Assembly (NCBI GenBank): GCA_012295275.1
Contig: CM022676.1
Span: 11,023,470 to 11,087,469, forward strand
DNA: 64,000 bases
Direction: 5' to 3'
Source: Chrysomallon squamiferum
Lineage: Eukaryota > Mollusca > Gastropoda > Neomphalida > Peltospiridae
A model generated the notes under the pieces. That model was not told the origin of the DNA. It searched no databases and was given only the letters and a program-made list of their open reading frames with translations. How positions within the stretch are numbered: the stretch's first letter is position 1; each line of letters starts with the position of its first letter. Both the position numbers and the translations under genes were made by a program. Shown here piece after piece: positions 36,301 through 51,860 of this stretch.

Positions 36301-39300
36301 ATACTGGAAAATGTTTCTGCAAATGATAGTTTTTGACAATCAAAACACAAAAAATGTATCAGTTTCTATCACTTTTACTCTCGGGCAGGAAACACAATTT
36401 GGAAAAAATTCATATCCATATTTCAGAGGTCAGTAGTACTGGTGTATGCTGTGTACTTCAGTGTGGCGCTAAAGAAAATATTATCACTGCTTACCAGCCA
36501 ATATACCACAATAACTGTATAGACAGAAATCAAGATTTCATATTTCGTGTATAATGGTATTTCTTGTCCCCTGGTGCTTAATGTAGAATATGTTTTAACT
36601 AGGGAAAATAATAAACATTTCTCCATATTGTTCTTGTAGATGAAAATCTTTGAGTGACATTTTTATAAAGATGTGAATTCATCTGTGTCCGTTTTTGTAT
36701 GAGCATCTACATAGGTGTGAACGGGTGCTTGTTATTTGTTTTTACATAAACTTTAATATACTCTGTATAATATGTGTTTATGTAGGTGTGAATGTGTATA
36801 ATCAGTGTTTATACAGGTGTTAATATGTTAGTAATATATATTTTATGTAGGTGTGAATATGTGTAATCAGTGTTTATACAGTTGTTAATATGTTAGTAAT
36901 ATATATTTTATGTAGGTGTGAATATGTGTATGTAGGTGTCAGTATGTGTGTAACATGTATTTATGTAAGAGTGAATATGTGTGTAATATGTGTTTATGTA
37001 GGTGTGAATGTATGCATTATGTTTTTATGTAAGAGTGAATATGTGTGTAATATGTGTTTAGGTGATGTGAATGTATGCATTATGTTTTTATGTATGTGTG
37101 TAATATGTGTTTATGTAGGTGTAAATGTCTGTAATATACGGTTACGTAGGTGTGAATGTGCCCGCTAATATGTGTATCTTAATGTAAGTGCGAATCTGTC
37201 TGTGATGGTGTATAAATGTGTTGGTGTAAATATGATTTGACTTGATATGTGTATGTGTTTACATAGGAATGATTGCGTCTATATTGGTATGTATAGATAT
37301 TAAACCTGGTAGACCACACATATGCATGAACCGTGTCTTAGATGAATGAATAACTAAGTAAATAAATCTTACATCTACTGGATAATTTTTGACTGTGTAG
37401 AGCTGATACACGCCTGGGACCATGAAATTAATTTTTCTGTGTAAGGAAAACAATAAATCAAAAGAAGTTTGAGTAGATTACATGAAACAATAATAATAAT
37501 AATAATAAAGTTCCTACATCTTTCAAATTCATTATTATTTATATTTAAGTTTATTTATTTGTTGGAAGACATTTGTTTATTTATTTATTTTAATATTTGC
37601 AGTCAGTTATGATGACTAATACTGTAAAGAGCAGCTATGTGTGTGTGTATGTGTGGATGCGAAGGTGTGTGTGTGTGCATCAAACAAACATACATACTTT
37701 CCTGTGCCAAAGGTTGCTAGATGAGGATCACCTGTTGCTTGACAAGTTTCACCAGTGAGCAGTGTTAAATCTTTTACAATCTGGATCTGGCAAGAAATAA
37801 AAACAAATGAATGAATGAGTAAATAAATAAATAAATAAAAACGTTGTAGATAGTGTTACTTGCCTACATTAGGTATTTGGATTAGGGATATACGTTAGAC
37901 ATATGTATGAGTGTACTAGGCAGATAAAAGATATTTCTCTTATCTGAATATATCTGTTAATATGTCAAGTGCATGGCAGATATTTATGTGTGTTAAGTAT
38001 ATGTATATATGTGTATATGTATGTATATATTTATATATACACACACACACATATACACATATATATGTTCTAGATTTATGTCATATATATATATATCTGT
38101 CTAGATGTGAAATCATAACAATAACATACACAGTATTGCAACTAACACAAGACAACCCTTTGTAGCGGCTGCTTAAATATATCAGTTAAATGGCTAATTT
38201 CCGTGTCCTTATTGTTATTACAGTATTAATGTTTGACATCAGCTACGATATAGATTACAATGAGAATCGATGTTGAATGAGCTAACTAATCTAATTATCT
38301 TAACTGACTACTAGCCATTCATTGCTTTGTTTATCACTAATTAGAGATGCAAAAATAAAATTTACATCGTTAAAAATATTGTTAAATCATCAAGCCATTA
38401 AATTTAACATTCTAAATATTTTCAGCATTGTTTCCATTAAGAGGTTCATATGGCTGATACGTCCTCCATTTTGCTAAAAAACCATAACTCGAAATGTCGC
38501 ATACCCAGTTCTACAAAACGTCCTACATTCAAAGGTACTAGTTAGATTAAAAAATTAAACTTACTATGACACTTCCAATGGTTGTGTAATTAGACCATAT
38601 ATCATGGCTGAGAAAAAGCTCTTCAGTGTGAAACCTAAGTTTTGTGATTGTCACTCTCTTAGAATGAGTTTTCACCAGTGAGCTTGATGTCACTGTCAGA
38701 TATTGCACTTTGTTCCAGTTTTTACTTTCCACTTGAATACCACACATAGTTTGCACAAGTGCATGTTCTCTACATTTTTCGTTTTCTGTGCCTGAGAAGA
38801 CCAAAATGGACAGCTTACAATTGGTGTCTTCCATACAACCAAATGGTGCAGTAAGTTGAAATGGCACTTCCACATATTCATTCTCTCTTAGTACAAATGT
38901 ATGATTTAACAGCTGAAAAAAGAAACTGATGTACTTACAGTTTTAAATAGACATAAACTCCCACATGCACCCACATAAACACAATCACATATTTTCCAGA
39001 ATTCTCTGTCCAAGTGTTTATACCAAAGACCAGAAAGGGAAGGATAATACGTTTAAAGCAAGAGAAATGTATACATATTTTCCATCTAAACAAAAGCTGT
39101 TTAATAAAGAAGCATCTAGCAGATGTGATAAATAACTCCCCTGATGAACAATATGAACTGTCTGAGAGGAACAGGCTACTTACATAATCTAAATGGTTAA
39201 TTTTATGTTGTCTGAAGTTTGTGTGACTGCAAAAAAGTGCATCTCTTATTTATTTATTTACTTACTTATTTACTTATTTATTTACTGTTTTCTATAAGAA

Positions 39301-40411
39301 ATACAAAATAGTGTTTCGAGGTTTAGGACCACTTACAGACAGAACAGTCATGGTAAGGTCATGAGAACCTGCAATGTGTGAATTGCCAGTAAAAAGGTGA
39401 CAATTCTCAAAATATATTTGTCTTGAATGGAAGCTTCAAGTTTGAACACGGTTATGACATAATGTTCTGAGTACCGACCAACCAGTGTCTGCATGTAGTT
39501 TTATCTGCAACACCAGTGTCTGCATGTAGTTTTATCTGCAACACCAGTGTCTGCATGTAGTTTTATCTGCAACACCAGTGTCTGCATGTAGTTTTATCTG
39601 CTACACCAGTGTCTGCATGTAGTTTTATCTGCAACACCAGTGTCTGTATGTAGTTTTATCTGCAACACCAGTGTCTGCATGTAGTTTTATCTGCAACACC
39701 AGTGTCTGTATGTAGTTTTATCTGCAACACCAGTGTCTGCATGTAGTTTTATCTGCAACACCAGTGTCTGTATGTAGTTTTATCTGCAACACCAGTGTCA
39801 AATGTGCGGTCGTAAAATTGAACAGTCATGAGTCACATTGGTTGCGAGTCAGTGACTATATCTATATACTGCTTAGTACATATGTATATATATATATATA
39901 TAAAACAGTAAAATGCCTATTGTTGCACAGTATATCAATATAAAAAAGCATAACACCAATTATTACACAATATATATGAATATAAAACAGCATATCAGTG
40001 ATTACAGAACATGAACTGGAGACAATCTCACCTTGATTCCAATAAATTCTCGTTTACTTATAACTGGTTTGCTGAGTGATGACAAATTCATGTAGCTAGC
40101 TCTTAAAGCACAATGAATCTGAAGACATTTTAGCATATTGTATTACAAATATCATTTTAAATTAAATATATGAAGATACTAATATAAATATATTTCTGAA
40201 TTAGATGTTTTAACATAGTTCAAATTGGTTCGTATTATAAACTCTTTTCTAAATAAATCATTTTAAACACTCTTATTAAGGTATGTTTCTAAATAAAACA
40301 TTTTAATATAGTGTATTACAGGTTTGCTTTATGAAAAAAATGTAACACATTTAAACATTGTCTACATTTCTCAGCTAAACATTTTAATATAAACATACTG
40401 TTACTGTGTGC

Positions 40412-40461
<50 letters not shown>

Positions 40462-43400
40462 TTGTGTGTGTGTGTATGCTTTGGTATGTATGCCTATGAG
40501 ACTGATTGCTAAAAAAAGATAGATTGAAAGATAGAAAGACAGGATGATTTATAGAGTAAACACAGACTAACAGAAAGAATTTACTATAGCACAAAATAAA
40601 GATGTCTGCTGTAAACATACAAAAAATCCAACAGTTTTTTGTCCCATATCCATAATATATTTTTCAGTGATTGCCGAGTCATGTAGGAATTGCTTGCTAT
40701 CCTTCAATGACTTTGACTTATAGAAGAAATCTCCATTAATATACCAGAAAGTTTGGTAGTACAAATCTTTTGTAAAAGACATTTTACAAAGAAAACGATA
40801 AGCCTGAGTTAATTTAGATAGCGTTTCAAGTGTTGTAATTACTGTAGGACTTCCAGTTAGACTTGGAGTACCTGAAAAATAACTTACTAGTCATTTTGTG
40901 TGTATGAACCTAAGTACATATGTGTGTTGTGTGTGTTGTGTGTGTATCTTTGTATGTTCTGAGTGTGACTTTAGTGTGTCTCTGCATTTAAGCATGATTG
41001 CATGTGTGAATTTATATGTATGTGTGAGTGCTGCAGTATATATGTATATTTGTGTGCATGAAAAGGCTTATGATTGTGCATATATATGTGTGTATGTGCA
41101 AATATGTATGTGCACTGTGAAAATGGTAATGTTTACTTACTAGCATCAACAGTAGGTTCTGAAAATGATTCAATTTCATATATATGTATCTGAGTTTGTC
41201 AAAGTGAAAGATTAATATATAGGAATTCAGTTAAGATCATTCTTGTAAAAAATAAAGCAGCAGTAGTTTGAATAGTCTAAGCTCCAAGGTTAAGAGGTTT
41301 TAATTTATTCTTGTTATACAATCAGTGAACATGTGAGTAGTATTATCAGTCATAAAGAGTAGGTGATACATTATTCAAGTGAATTTACGAAAACAAAATT
41401 AAGAGCATGCGCAGTTTCTGTGTGAATTAAATTGATGTAAATTACATCCCAACATTTTCTTTATTTTTCCATATCTGCACAAACTATTAGTAAGTGTAAC
41501 AGCTTATAAGTTAGTCACTTGACATGCTGTCAAGCATGGACTTTGTACATTAGGACATTAATAGTGTCTGAAAGTCTTCTGCAGTATTCTGACGCTCTGC
41601 CACAAGAAAAGGATCCAGATCTTGGAGGTTTGTAGGTGGGGTTTGGTGATATTGAACTTGCCTGCCCAACTCATTTCATGCATGCTCTGTTGAAACCAAG
41701 CAGAGCAAATTTCTGGCCAGTCCATCCTGGTGACACCATAGTGCTTGAGAACGTCTGTCACCACTAGAACTGACATGCAGCAAAACTGCCTCCTCCAGTC
41801 TGCTGCAGGACTGGGAGAACCAAAGTCCAGATAATCTGTAGACTGAGCCTGGATTAATCAGTGAACAGTCCTCAACCCCAGTGGATGTATTTGCCAGCAC
41901 ACATGACGAGTACATCAGTCACGTCTAGTTCTTCTGCGACACAGTAGGAATGATGGTCCAACAACCTGGCTGTGACAGCACAAATTGTTGACTGTCAGGT
42001 GATTGTGTACAGTTTGATCAGACACAGTCGAAATACTGTCACATATTTTGACAAGCATTGACTGAACATTGTTGTAGAGTCATATTGATATGTATTACTC
42101 CTGTCTGTTCTTAGTGCTTCGGCGGCCTCCCTGAACATGCACGATTCCCAACAAAAAGTCTGAGGAATATTTCTTTGTTTATTGCTATCGAGAAACCTTG
42201 CAAGACCCTTCCTCTGACCTCCACAGACAACTGCTGTTGTAGTATCATCGACTTTGGAATGTGTACCATAGATTGAAGCAAACTCTGTTACTGAGAAATT
42301 ATTCTTTGTGGACGTGAAATTCATGAAACTATGCAAATGAAGAAATTCGTTAAAAAGCAGTTAAAGCACGCTCGTCAGACCTTTCACATTTTATTGTGTT
42401 CTGGTTGAAACATGTTCTGGTAATTAAAAAACAACAAGAAACAAACATACAAACAAAAAACCTGAAAAAGAACTTGTAATTCGAATATTAGACATACCAA
42501 TGCAATAAGCTGACATAGGATATGTTGATCGTAAATGATATACGTTGAATGGGCCACAATACTCAGCATCGATGGTGAAAGGGCGGAAACAATTGCTATT
42601 ACCAAAACGTATACACATCTTTAGAACAACAGAGGGTTTCTTCTTTGTTGGTAACTCTGTCAAATATATTAATTATATTATACAATTTCTATATTCATAA
42701 CACACACATATAATGATAATTATTTTAAAAATAGAAAAATAATCCCTTATCAAATAATACAAACACACATACAAATATAATACACAGACAGAGATAGGTA
42801 CAATTATAGATATACATGTGCAAACATACAGATACATATACACAAACATAGATACATATACATATACTTACATACAAACATACAGCATACACAGGCATAT
42901 GTACAAACATACACTATATACATGGATACGTACAAACATATGGACAAATCGGTACTTAAGTTGAATGGAAGTTATCGACAACTGACATTGATGAAATCAT
43001 GACTGGACTTTGTTTTCTTGTACCAGTGCATTCTCTAATATCGTGTATATGCAGAATCTAATCATGTATACATGTATGTAAATATAAATTTAGGTTTCTA
43101 TCTGTCTGTCTGTTTCTCTGTCGTTTTATGTACTATTTAGTAATGAAGATGGTACTTACGAATGTCTGATCAATCTGTACAAAGACTAGTGTTTATGTTT
43201 ATATGTGTTTATGTGTGTGTGTGTATGTATGTATGTATATTTGTATGTATGTATGGTGTATGTATATAGGTGTGCTTATTCGCTGTGTTATGTATGTCTG
43301 ATTAGACTGTGCACATAGACCGTGTTCAGGATCACACTGGCAGAGGAGGATGAAGTCCAATCACACACACAAATGTCAAGACTCGAATGTATGGCAGCCA

Positions 43401-44769
43401 TTTTACCTCACTCCGAAGCTAGACTGAGAGTACCACTCTGTTATCACGATGACCAATATTTGTTTTTCTTTGTATGCGTATAGTATCTATGTATCTGTGT
43501 ATGTCTGTGTAGACCTATATGTATAAACGTGTATTACTGTAGGACGGTTGGTAACATACTTTTTCTTATCAAATGTTTCATTAGACCAGCTCATTTCGCT
43601 ACATGACTCTGTCACTAAACATATTGTTATAGTAAACATTATTATTTATACCATTTTTGTTCGATTACAAGTTATCTACGCAAAGAATCATTTTATAGAT
43701 AGCTTAAAAATATCGTATTCTACAAGCACTATAATGACTACTCCTTAAGCATTGGACTTGTAATAAAATGTTAGTATTCAAAAGTCCAGTAACAAAAGTG
43801 TTTCTGTAATAAAATGGTTCTCAACAAAACATTCCATACTACTATGTTTTTTTCTATATTTGTATATGCATATAATATTTAAGTGTGTGTGTGTGTATAT
43901 ATATATATAAACAGGGTGTCTCATAAGTTTCCATACATATAGTTTCATCTCAAGCAACGTATCACTAATACCATTACAAGCATGTGCTTGAACGTGTTCT
44001 TCCATAGTGGAGGACACGCATTGAAATGTGTTTTCAACATAATGGCACAATGTTATATAGAGCATATTATATTAATAAAAATGTTTTTCATATAAAATCG
44101 TTTATTTTTCCTATGTGTGGAATTGCATGGGACACCCTGTGTATATATGTGTTTTGTTTATGTGTGTGTGTGTGTGTGTACATATCTATGTTTGCCTGTA
44201 GATGTGTATGTGTGTCCACGTGTTTGTTACTTTGTGTATATACATCTATGTTTGTGTATGAGTATGTGCATGTGTGCATGTTTTTGAGAGTGTGTCTGTA
44301 TGTGTATGTATTTGTAGATGTCTGTGTGGATGTGTGTCTATGCGGATATGTATATGTGTGTGTTTGTATGTATTACCTGATGTTGTGTACACAGGATAGA
44401 ATGTTCCACATGTGTACTTGTCTGGTTTCTTTGTGAACAGTTTGTAACCTTTCTGTCCATACCAGTCAGTCTTTAGGAGACTGTCATTGATTTCCCACTC
44501 ATCTATGCCAAGCTCGTAATTCCAATCTCTTCTTTCAACATCAGGAAAAGGTTTATAATTCTTGCAGTGATTTTCTAAAATGAGAAAAACATGAGTAACA
44601 GCGATAATAACAGCTGCAGTAACAACAACAGTAAAGATACTGATGACGAAAGTTTGTTGATTTCATTATTTATTGTAGTTATGTTCACAGACCCTTACTT
44701 TTTATTTCACAAAGTCGTGTCGTATGTTTGCAGTTTTTTATTTTTTTATTTTTTTTTCAGTGTATGGAA

Positions 44770-44810
<41 letters not shown>

Positions 44811-44931
44811 TCGCTGTATGTGTTTGTGTCCGTTTTTTCTTATGATTCAATAATACATAAAATGTAAAATTACCTTCAGTTGACAACGGTAATAATGCAA
44901 GAAGCAGAATTAACAAACAAGTGGAAAACAT
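26629..44931 (-). CDS. Secreted D8C-VWD-EGF-fibrinogen domain protein, copy 2 (interrupted by an N gap)
   Basis: The exon set of copy 1 is repeated in the same order and phases. Exons: 44931-44874, 44574-44377, 42656-42498, 40871-40621, 40118-40032, 38912-38565, 37786-37698, 37436-37373, 35539-about 35459 (cut by the gap), [exon 10 lost in the gap], 34481-34193, 33823-33671, 32296-32119, 31754-31564, 31156-30893, 30519-30414, 30066-29940, 29710-29587, 28206-28061, 27194-27035, 26709-26629. Every visible exon is intact, with the same lengths as copy 1 except exon 1, which is one codon shorter. By eye most lines differ from copy 1 by only a few bases, introns included, so the duplication is recent or the copies have been homogenised. 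The function is as for copy 1. It is probably a working gene whose break is only the assembly gap. Confidence 0.83.
27739..27787. repeat. 14-bp tandem repeat in intron 19, copy 2
   Basis: About 3.5 units of GTCGTTTAATACAG, the same number as in copy 1. Confidence 0.78.
28400..28822. repeat. 26-bp minisatellite in intron 18, copy 2
   Basis: About sixteen units of the repeat described for copy 1, with one truncated unit near 28490. The open frames across it are a repeat effect. Confidence 0.92.
29420..29475. repeat. AAT and poly-A run in intron 18, copy 2
   Basis: (AAT)n ending in about 16 A residues. Copy 3 has a larger version at 50849-50970. Confidence 0.85.
30080..30190. repeat. TA/CA/TG microsatellite in intron 16, copy 2
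   Basis: A TA run, a CA run and a long TG run directly beyond exon 17. Copy 1 has a TG run here (3991-4020) and copy 3 has none. Confidence 0.88.
30257..30332. repeat. TAAA tetranucleotide run in intron 16, copy 2
   Basis: About eighteen TAAA units. It is much shorter in copy 1 (4097-4114). Confidence 0.9.
30414..32296 (-). CDS. Copy 2 exons 13-16: EGF module and second Cys module
   Basis: Exons 32296-32119, 31754-31564, 31156-30893 and 30519-30414 match copy 1 with few replacements (for example CSQRGQC, PPVLHDINDGEGC, VEVLCPIAKRK). Phases are conserved and exon 16 is unchanged. Confidence 0.8.
32880..33095 (-). pseudogene. Coding relic inside intron 12, copy 2
   Basis: The counterpart of 6590-6805, with the same protein-like minus-strand reading and small differences. 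The product is unidentified. Confidence 0.38.
33671..34481 (-). CDS. Copy 2 exons 11-12: Cys-rich linker, basic site, diverged exon 12
   Basis: Exon 11 (34481-34193) is open and keeps the basic site as FRARKKRRS. Exon 12 (33823-33671) is open but unusually different from copies 1 and 3: AREICENSFSQSKSVRLC and HSSFVAGNLEDCIFDIR, with charge-changing residues clustered at its ends, while the Cys positions are kept. Confidence 0.78.
34533..35258. repeat. 72-bp tandem array in intron 10, copy 2 (runs into gap)
   Basis: About ten units of the same 72-bp repeat as 8250-8826, several of them truncated (near 34700, 34830 and 34975). The right end is hidden by the Ns, so the true length is unknown. 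Confidence 0.92.
35259..35458. other. Assembly gap (200 Ns)
   Basis: Exactly 200 N characters, typical of a placeholder. It falls where the 72-bp array meets the VWD exons, so the array probably defeated assembly. Confidence 0.98.
35459..35539 (-). CDS. Copy 2 exon 9 (VWD), cut by the gap
   Basis: The first 27 codons of exon 9 remain, including WGSVACNCAVVIRAGRN; the rest and all of exon 10 lie in the N run. In copy 1 the corresponding missing stretch (about 8830 to 9895) is just over 1 kb, so the 200 Ns do not reflect true size. Confidence 0.85.
37373..40871 (-). CDS. Copy 2 exons 4-8: VWDE-like ectodomain and first half of VWD
   Basis: Exons 40871-40621, 40118-40032, 38912-38565, 37786-37698 and 37436-37373 are all open and in phase. 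Exon 6 differs from copy 1 in a few residues (EVPFQLTAPFG, VFSGTENEKC). Exon 7 has ATGDPHLATFGTGK. The VWD domain then continues into the gap. Confidence 0.8.
39480..39800. repeat. 31-bp minisatellite in intron 5, copy 2
   Basis: Ten units of the repeat described at 13978-14174. Confidence 0.93.
40406..40474. repeat. TG microsatellite in intron 4, copy 2
   Basis: (TG)n with two TTTG interruptions. Confidence 0.88.
41553..42053 (-). mobile_element. Tc1-like transposon relic in intron 3, copy 2
   Basis: Almost the same sequence as 16030-16530, including the shared frameshifts. To its right (42054-42370) copy 2 matches copy 3 better than copy 1. Confidence 0.7.
42498..44931 (-). CDS. Copy 2 exons 1-3: signal peptide and D8C-like domain
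   Basis: Exon 1 (44931-44874) starts MFSTCLLILLLALLPLSTE and lacks the Gln codon before the donor seen in copy 1. Exons 2 (44574-44377) and 3 (42656-42498) give the D8C-like domain. Exon 3 has small changes from copy 1 (CFRPF for CFHPF, STYPMSAYC for STYSRSAYC). Both introns keep phase 1. Confidence 0.8.
43011..43910. other. Intron 2 segment present in copy 2, deleted in copy 1
   Basis: About 900 bases between GAAATCATGACTGGA and the inverted-repeat element. It contains TATG runs near 43200-43260 and otherwise single-copy DNA without a supported gene. In copy 1 the two sides are joined at 17584/17585. Confidence 0.65.
43911..44140. mobile_element. Short inverted-repeat DNA element in intron 2, copy 2 (complete)
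   Basis: The ends read ACAGGGTGTCTCATAAG on the left and, as reverse complement, ACAGGGTGTCCCATGCA on the right, so the inverted repeat ACAGGGTGTCYCAT is shared and similarity continues for about 30 bases. The flanks are TA-rich, fitting TA target sites as used by Tc1/mariner-type elements. At 230 bases it cannot encode a transposase, so it would be a non-autonomous (MITE-like) element. Confidence 0.72.
44775..44809. repeat. TG microsatellite in intron 1, copy 2
   Basis: A shorter form of the run at 18455-18510. Confidence 0.85.
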
Positions 44932-45219
44932 TTTCGATTGAATATGAATTTGTTTAACATACACGTATATAAACTATTTTTCTACTATTAACATAAAAAA
45001 AGGAAAGAAAAGAATAAAAAAGAAATTTAAAATAATTAATGTCATAAAGAGCTGGTATACAATAAAATGGAATTATTATTATTTTTATTTTTTTTATACT
45101 CTACATTAATGTTTGAAAATGTCATAAATATTTTTAATATTCTGTATCAGTGTTTGAAAAATGTTTTACTGATAATATACTGTATCATAGTTGTAAATGT
45201 AAGAGTTCTTGTTTCTTTA

Positions 45220-45495
45220 ATATATCAGTTTTGAAAATACGAGAATTCTTGGTTATGTTCTATATCAGTTTTGAAAATACGAGAATTCTTGGTTATGTTC
45301 TATATCAGTTTTGAAAACATAAGAATTCTTGGTTATGTTCTATATCAGTTTTGAAAATACAAGAATTCTTGGTTATGTTCTATATCAGTTTTGAAAATAT
45401 AAGAATTCTTGGTTATGTTCTATATCAGTTTTGACAATATAAGAATTCTTGGTTATGTTCTATATCAGTTTTGAAAATATAAGAATTCTTGTTTA
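45220..45495. repeat. 40-bp tandem repeat
   Basis: About seven units containing TATATCAGTTTTGAAAATA and GAATTCTTGGTTATGTTC. In copy 1 the corresponding place is occupied by the transposon-derived segment 18872-19745. Confidence 0.88.
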
Positions 45496-45980
45496 TATCA
45501 TACATCAGGGTTGAAAACGTAAATAGTGTTGTTTCTTACTATATCAAGTTTGAAAACATAAAAATTCTTATTTATTTACTATATCAGGTTCAGAATGTAA
45601 GAATTCTTGTTTACTATAATCACAGTTGAAAAATTGAAAATTCTTTTATATGTATTGCATTAATTATTATATATATTATATCTATATGAAATCGCTTAAC
45701 TTTTTTTTTACTCTATATATGTTTGAAAATGCAAGACATTATTGAACAAAATTTAAAATATTTTCTAATATTACATACTAAACACACACTAAAACACAAT
45801 GTCAGTGTTTCAAAATTATAGAAATACAGACATGCACACATACGTATATATGCTACATCAGGGATTGAACATATCACAAACAAAGACATTGACAAACGCA
45901 CACAAACACATGCATACATATACATACATATACGCTTATAACCACTATGTTAGTATATGTTAGAAATATACAGTCAAAAG

Positions 45981-46017
<37 letters not shown>

Positions 46018-46210
46018 TAACACACACTAACATATGTTCACTATATCAGTGTTTTAAAATGTTAGAAACACTCACTAAACACATGTACACACTATATCAG
46101 TAACTTAAAATCTTAAAAATATACATACACACCAACACATATGCACGTTATAGTTGAAGAAGAAGAAGAAATGTATTACGCTTCTATCACGCTTTCGGCT
46201 CTTCTACACA

Positions 46211-46392
<182 letters not shown>

Positions 46393-47028
46393 CATACACT
46401 TACGGAGAGTATACATTAACATCCATTAGAAATGATTATGATTATTTAACAGATATAAATGTCACACATTTATCAGAAGAGATTTATCATAACTTTAATA
46501 GCTCATATATATACAACAGATATTGAACATATACTATTTTATGAAATATTAGAAATATATGCAGGAATAAGAGATACATGTATACATATATACATACATA
46601 CATACATACATACATACATACAAACATACAAACATACGTGTGTGTACATATACCCACACCAGCATGCATACAAAGACAGAAGAATTTGTATGTGTGTATG
46701 TAATAATAATAATAAATAGAAGAAGTAGAAGAAGAAAAGGAAAAGAAGAGGAAGAAGACGACGACGAAAAATAATAACAAGAAATGTATTACTACACTTC
46801 TGTCAAGCTTTGAGCTGTTCTACACTGACTCTCTCTCATCAGCCACAAGTGATTATGATTATTTAACAGATATAAATGTCACACGTTATCACAGATTGCT
46901 GAGTTTACTGGGAGACTTAACATAGCTTACATATCTTTTATAAATCTTTTCTATGTATGTAAAGTGTACCTACTTTTGAGTATGTGTGCGTATGTATATA
47001 TGTATGTTATTCCTGCACATATATATAT

Positions 47029-47049
<21 letters not shown>

Positions 47050-47113
<64 letters not shown>
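47050..47113. repeat. TA then TG microsatellite
   Basis: A TA run followed by a TG run in the spacer. Confidence 0.9.
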
Positions 47114-47116
<3 letters not shown>

Positions 47117-47548
47117 ACCTTTCGTTCTTGTTTTTGATGGTTTTAGATACACTGTTCACTAATTATCATTGTGTTTCTAATTTTTACTTTTTTAACTCTT
47201 ATTATTCATTAATTAGCCATGGAGACAACACTGCTGTTGATCTTGATAGAACATTTTGTAGTAAATTTTGAATGATGAAACATTGAAAATTCTGATCTTT
47301 GGACACGTTGTGTTTATATGCAGGTGCAATTAGTGTACACAAATCAAGACAAACAGTTGGTGAGTATATATTTCTAAATATGCATAATTGCATATACTTT
47401 ACCAATACACACACAGACTAACTGATTCAAAAACGATTTCATTACAAAAAATATGTGTCTTGGTTTTTGTTTGATATTAAAACTTTATTATAAAAATGAG
47501 CAGTATATTTGAATTTCAGTTTGTTTTTCTTTTTTGAAAAATAAAAAT

Positions 47549-47689
<141 letters not shown>

Positions 47690-48238
47690 ATCAGTCCAAC
47701 ATGAGTTCAAGAACTTTCAGAAATGAACATTCATTAGTTGCAGTAATTCAATAACAAAACAACTTGTTGGTGTTCGTGTTAACTTTCTGATAATATCATT
47801 AATACTGTTCAAAAACAAATAAGCTACGGTGAAATATTCATATTATGGATGTCAGTAAAGGTTATACAAGTTTAAATACACTAAATGATTCTAATTAAAC
47901 AAAATTTACTTTTATTAAAAATTTCTCATTGACATATAAACTATTTATTAGTTTATATGTATACATTGTTGATATATGTATTTACATATCTGTTGATAGG
48001 GCCATATGAACATTTTAATTCATTTATCTATGTACATACATTTTATATTTATATATGTACTTGTGAATAAATGAAAAACAAAATGCATTACCAGCCATAT
48101 TTATTTAATTTGTTTTTAAGTAAAATTTAAAATCAAAATGAAAAAAATACAAGAAAAGAAGATTTATTTATCTCACTGATTTTTTCACATAAAGTTCATA
48201 GAAGATATATTTATTTGATCACTGTCTAGCAGACTGTT

Positions 48239-51553
<3,315 letters not shown>

Positions 51554-51860
51554 CTGAAATTATCACTTTAACTTATCACTATTAATTCAGAATATGATAC
51601 TTATACTTTTAAGTTATCACTATTAATCTATGACTTCTAATAAATGATGTTTATTTTAGACAGATAGAAATAGTGAATGAAAGAATAATCCATTAAATAA
51701 TAGAAGAAAATTAATAAATAAATAAATAAATAAATAAATACACGTTTAATTAAATAAATAAATAACTTAAATGAATATGGTTTTACAAAAATGGAAACTT
51801 CAGTAGCAAGTAACAATAATTATACATTTACTAATTTATTGTAAAGTTTGATGTTTTAAC

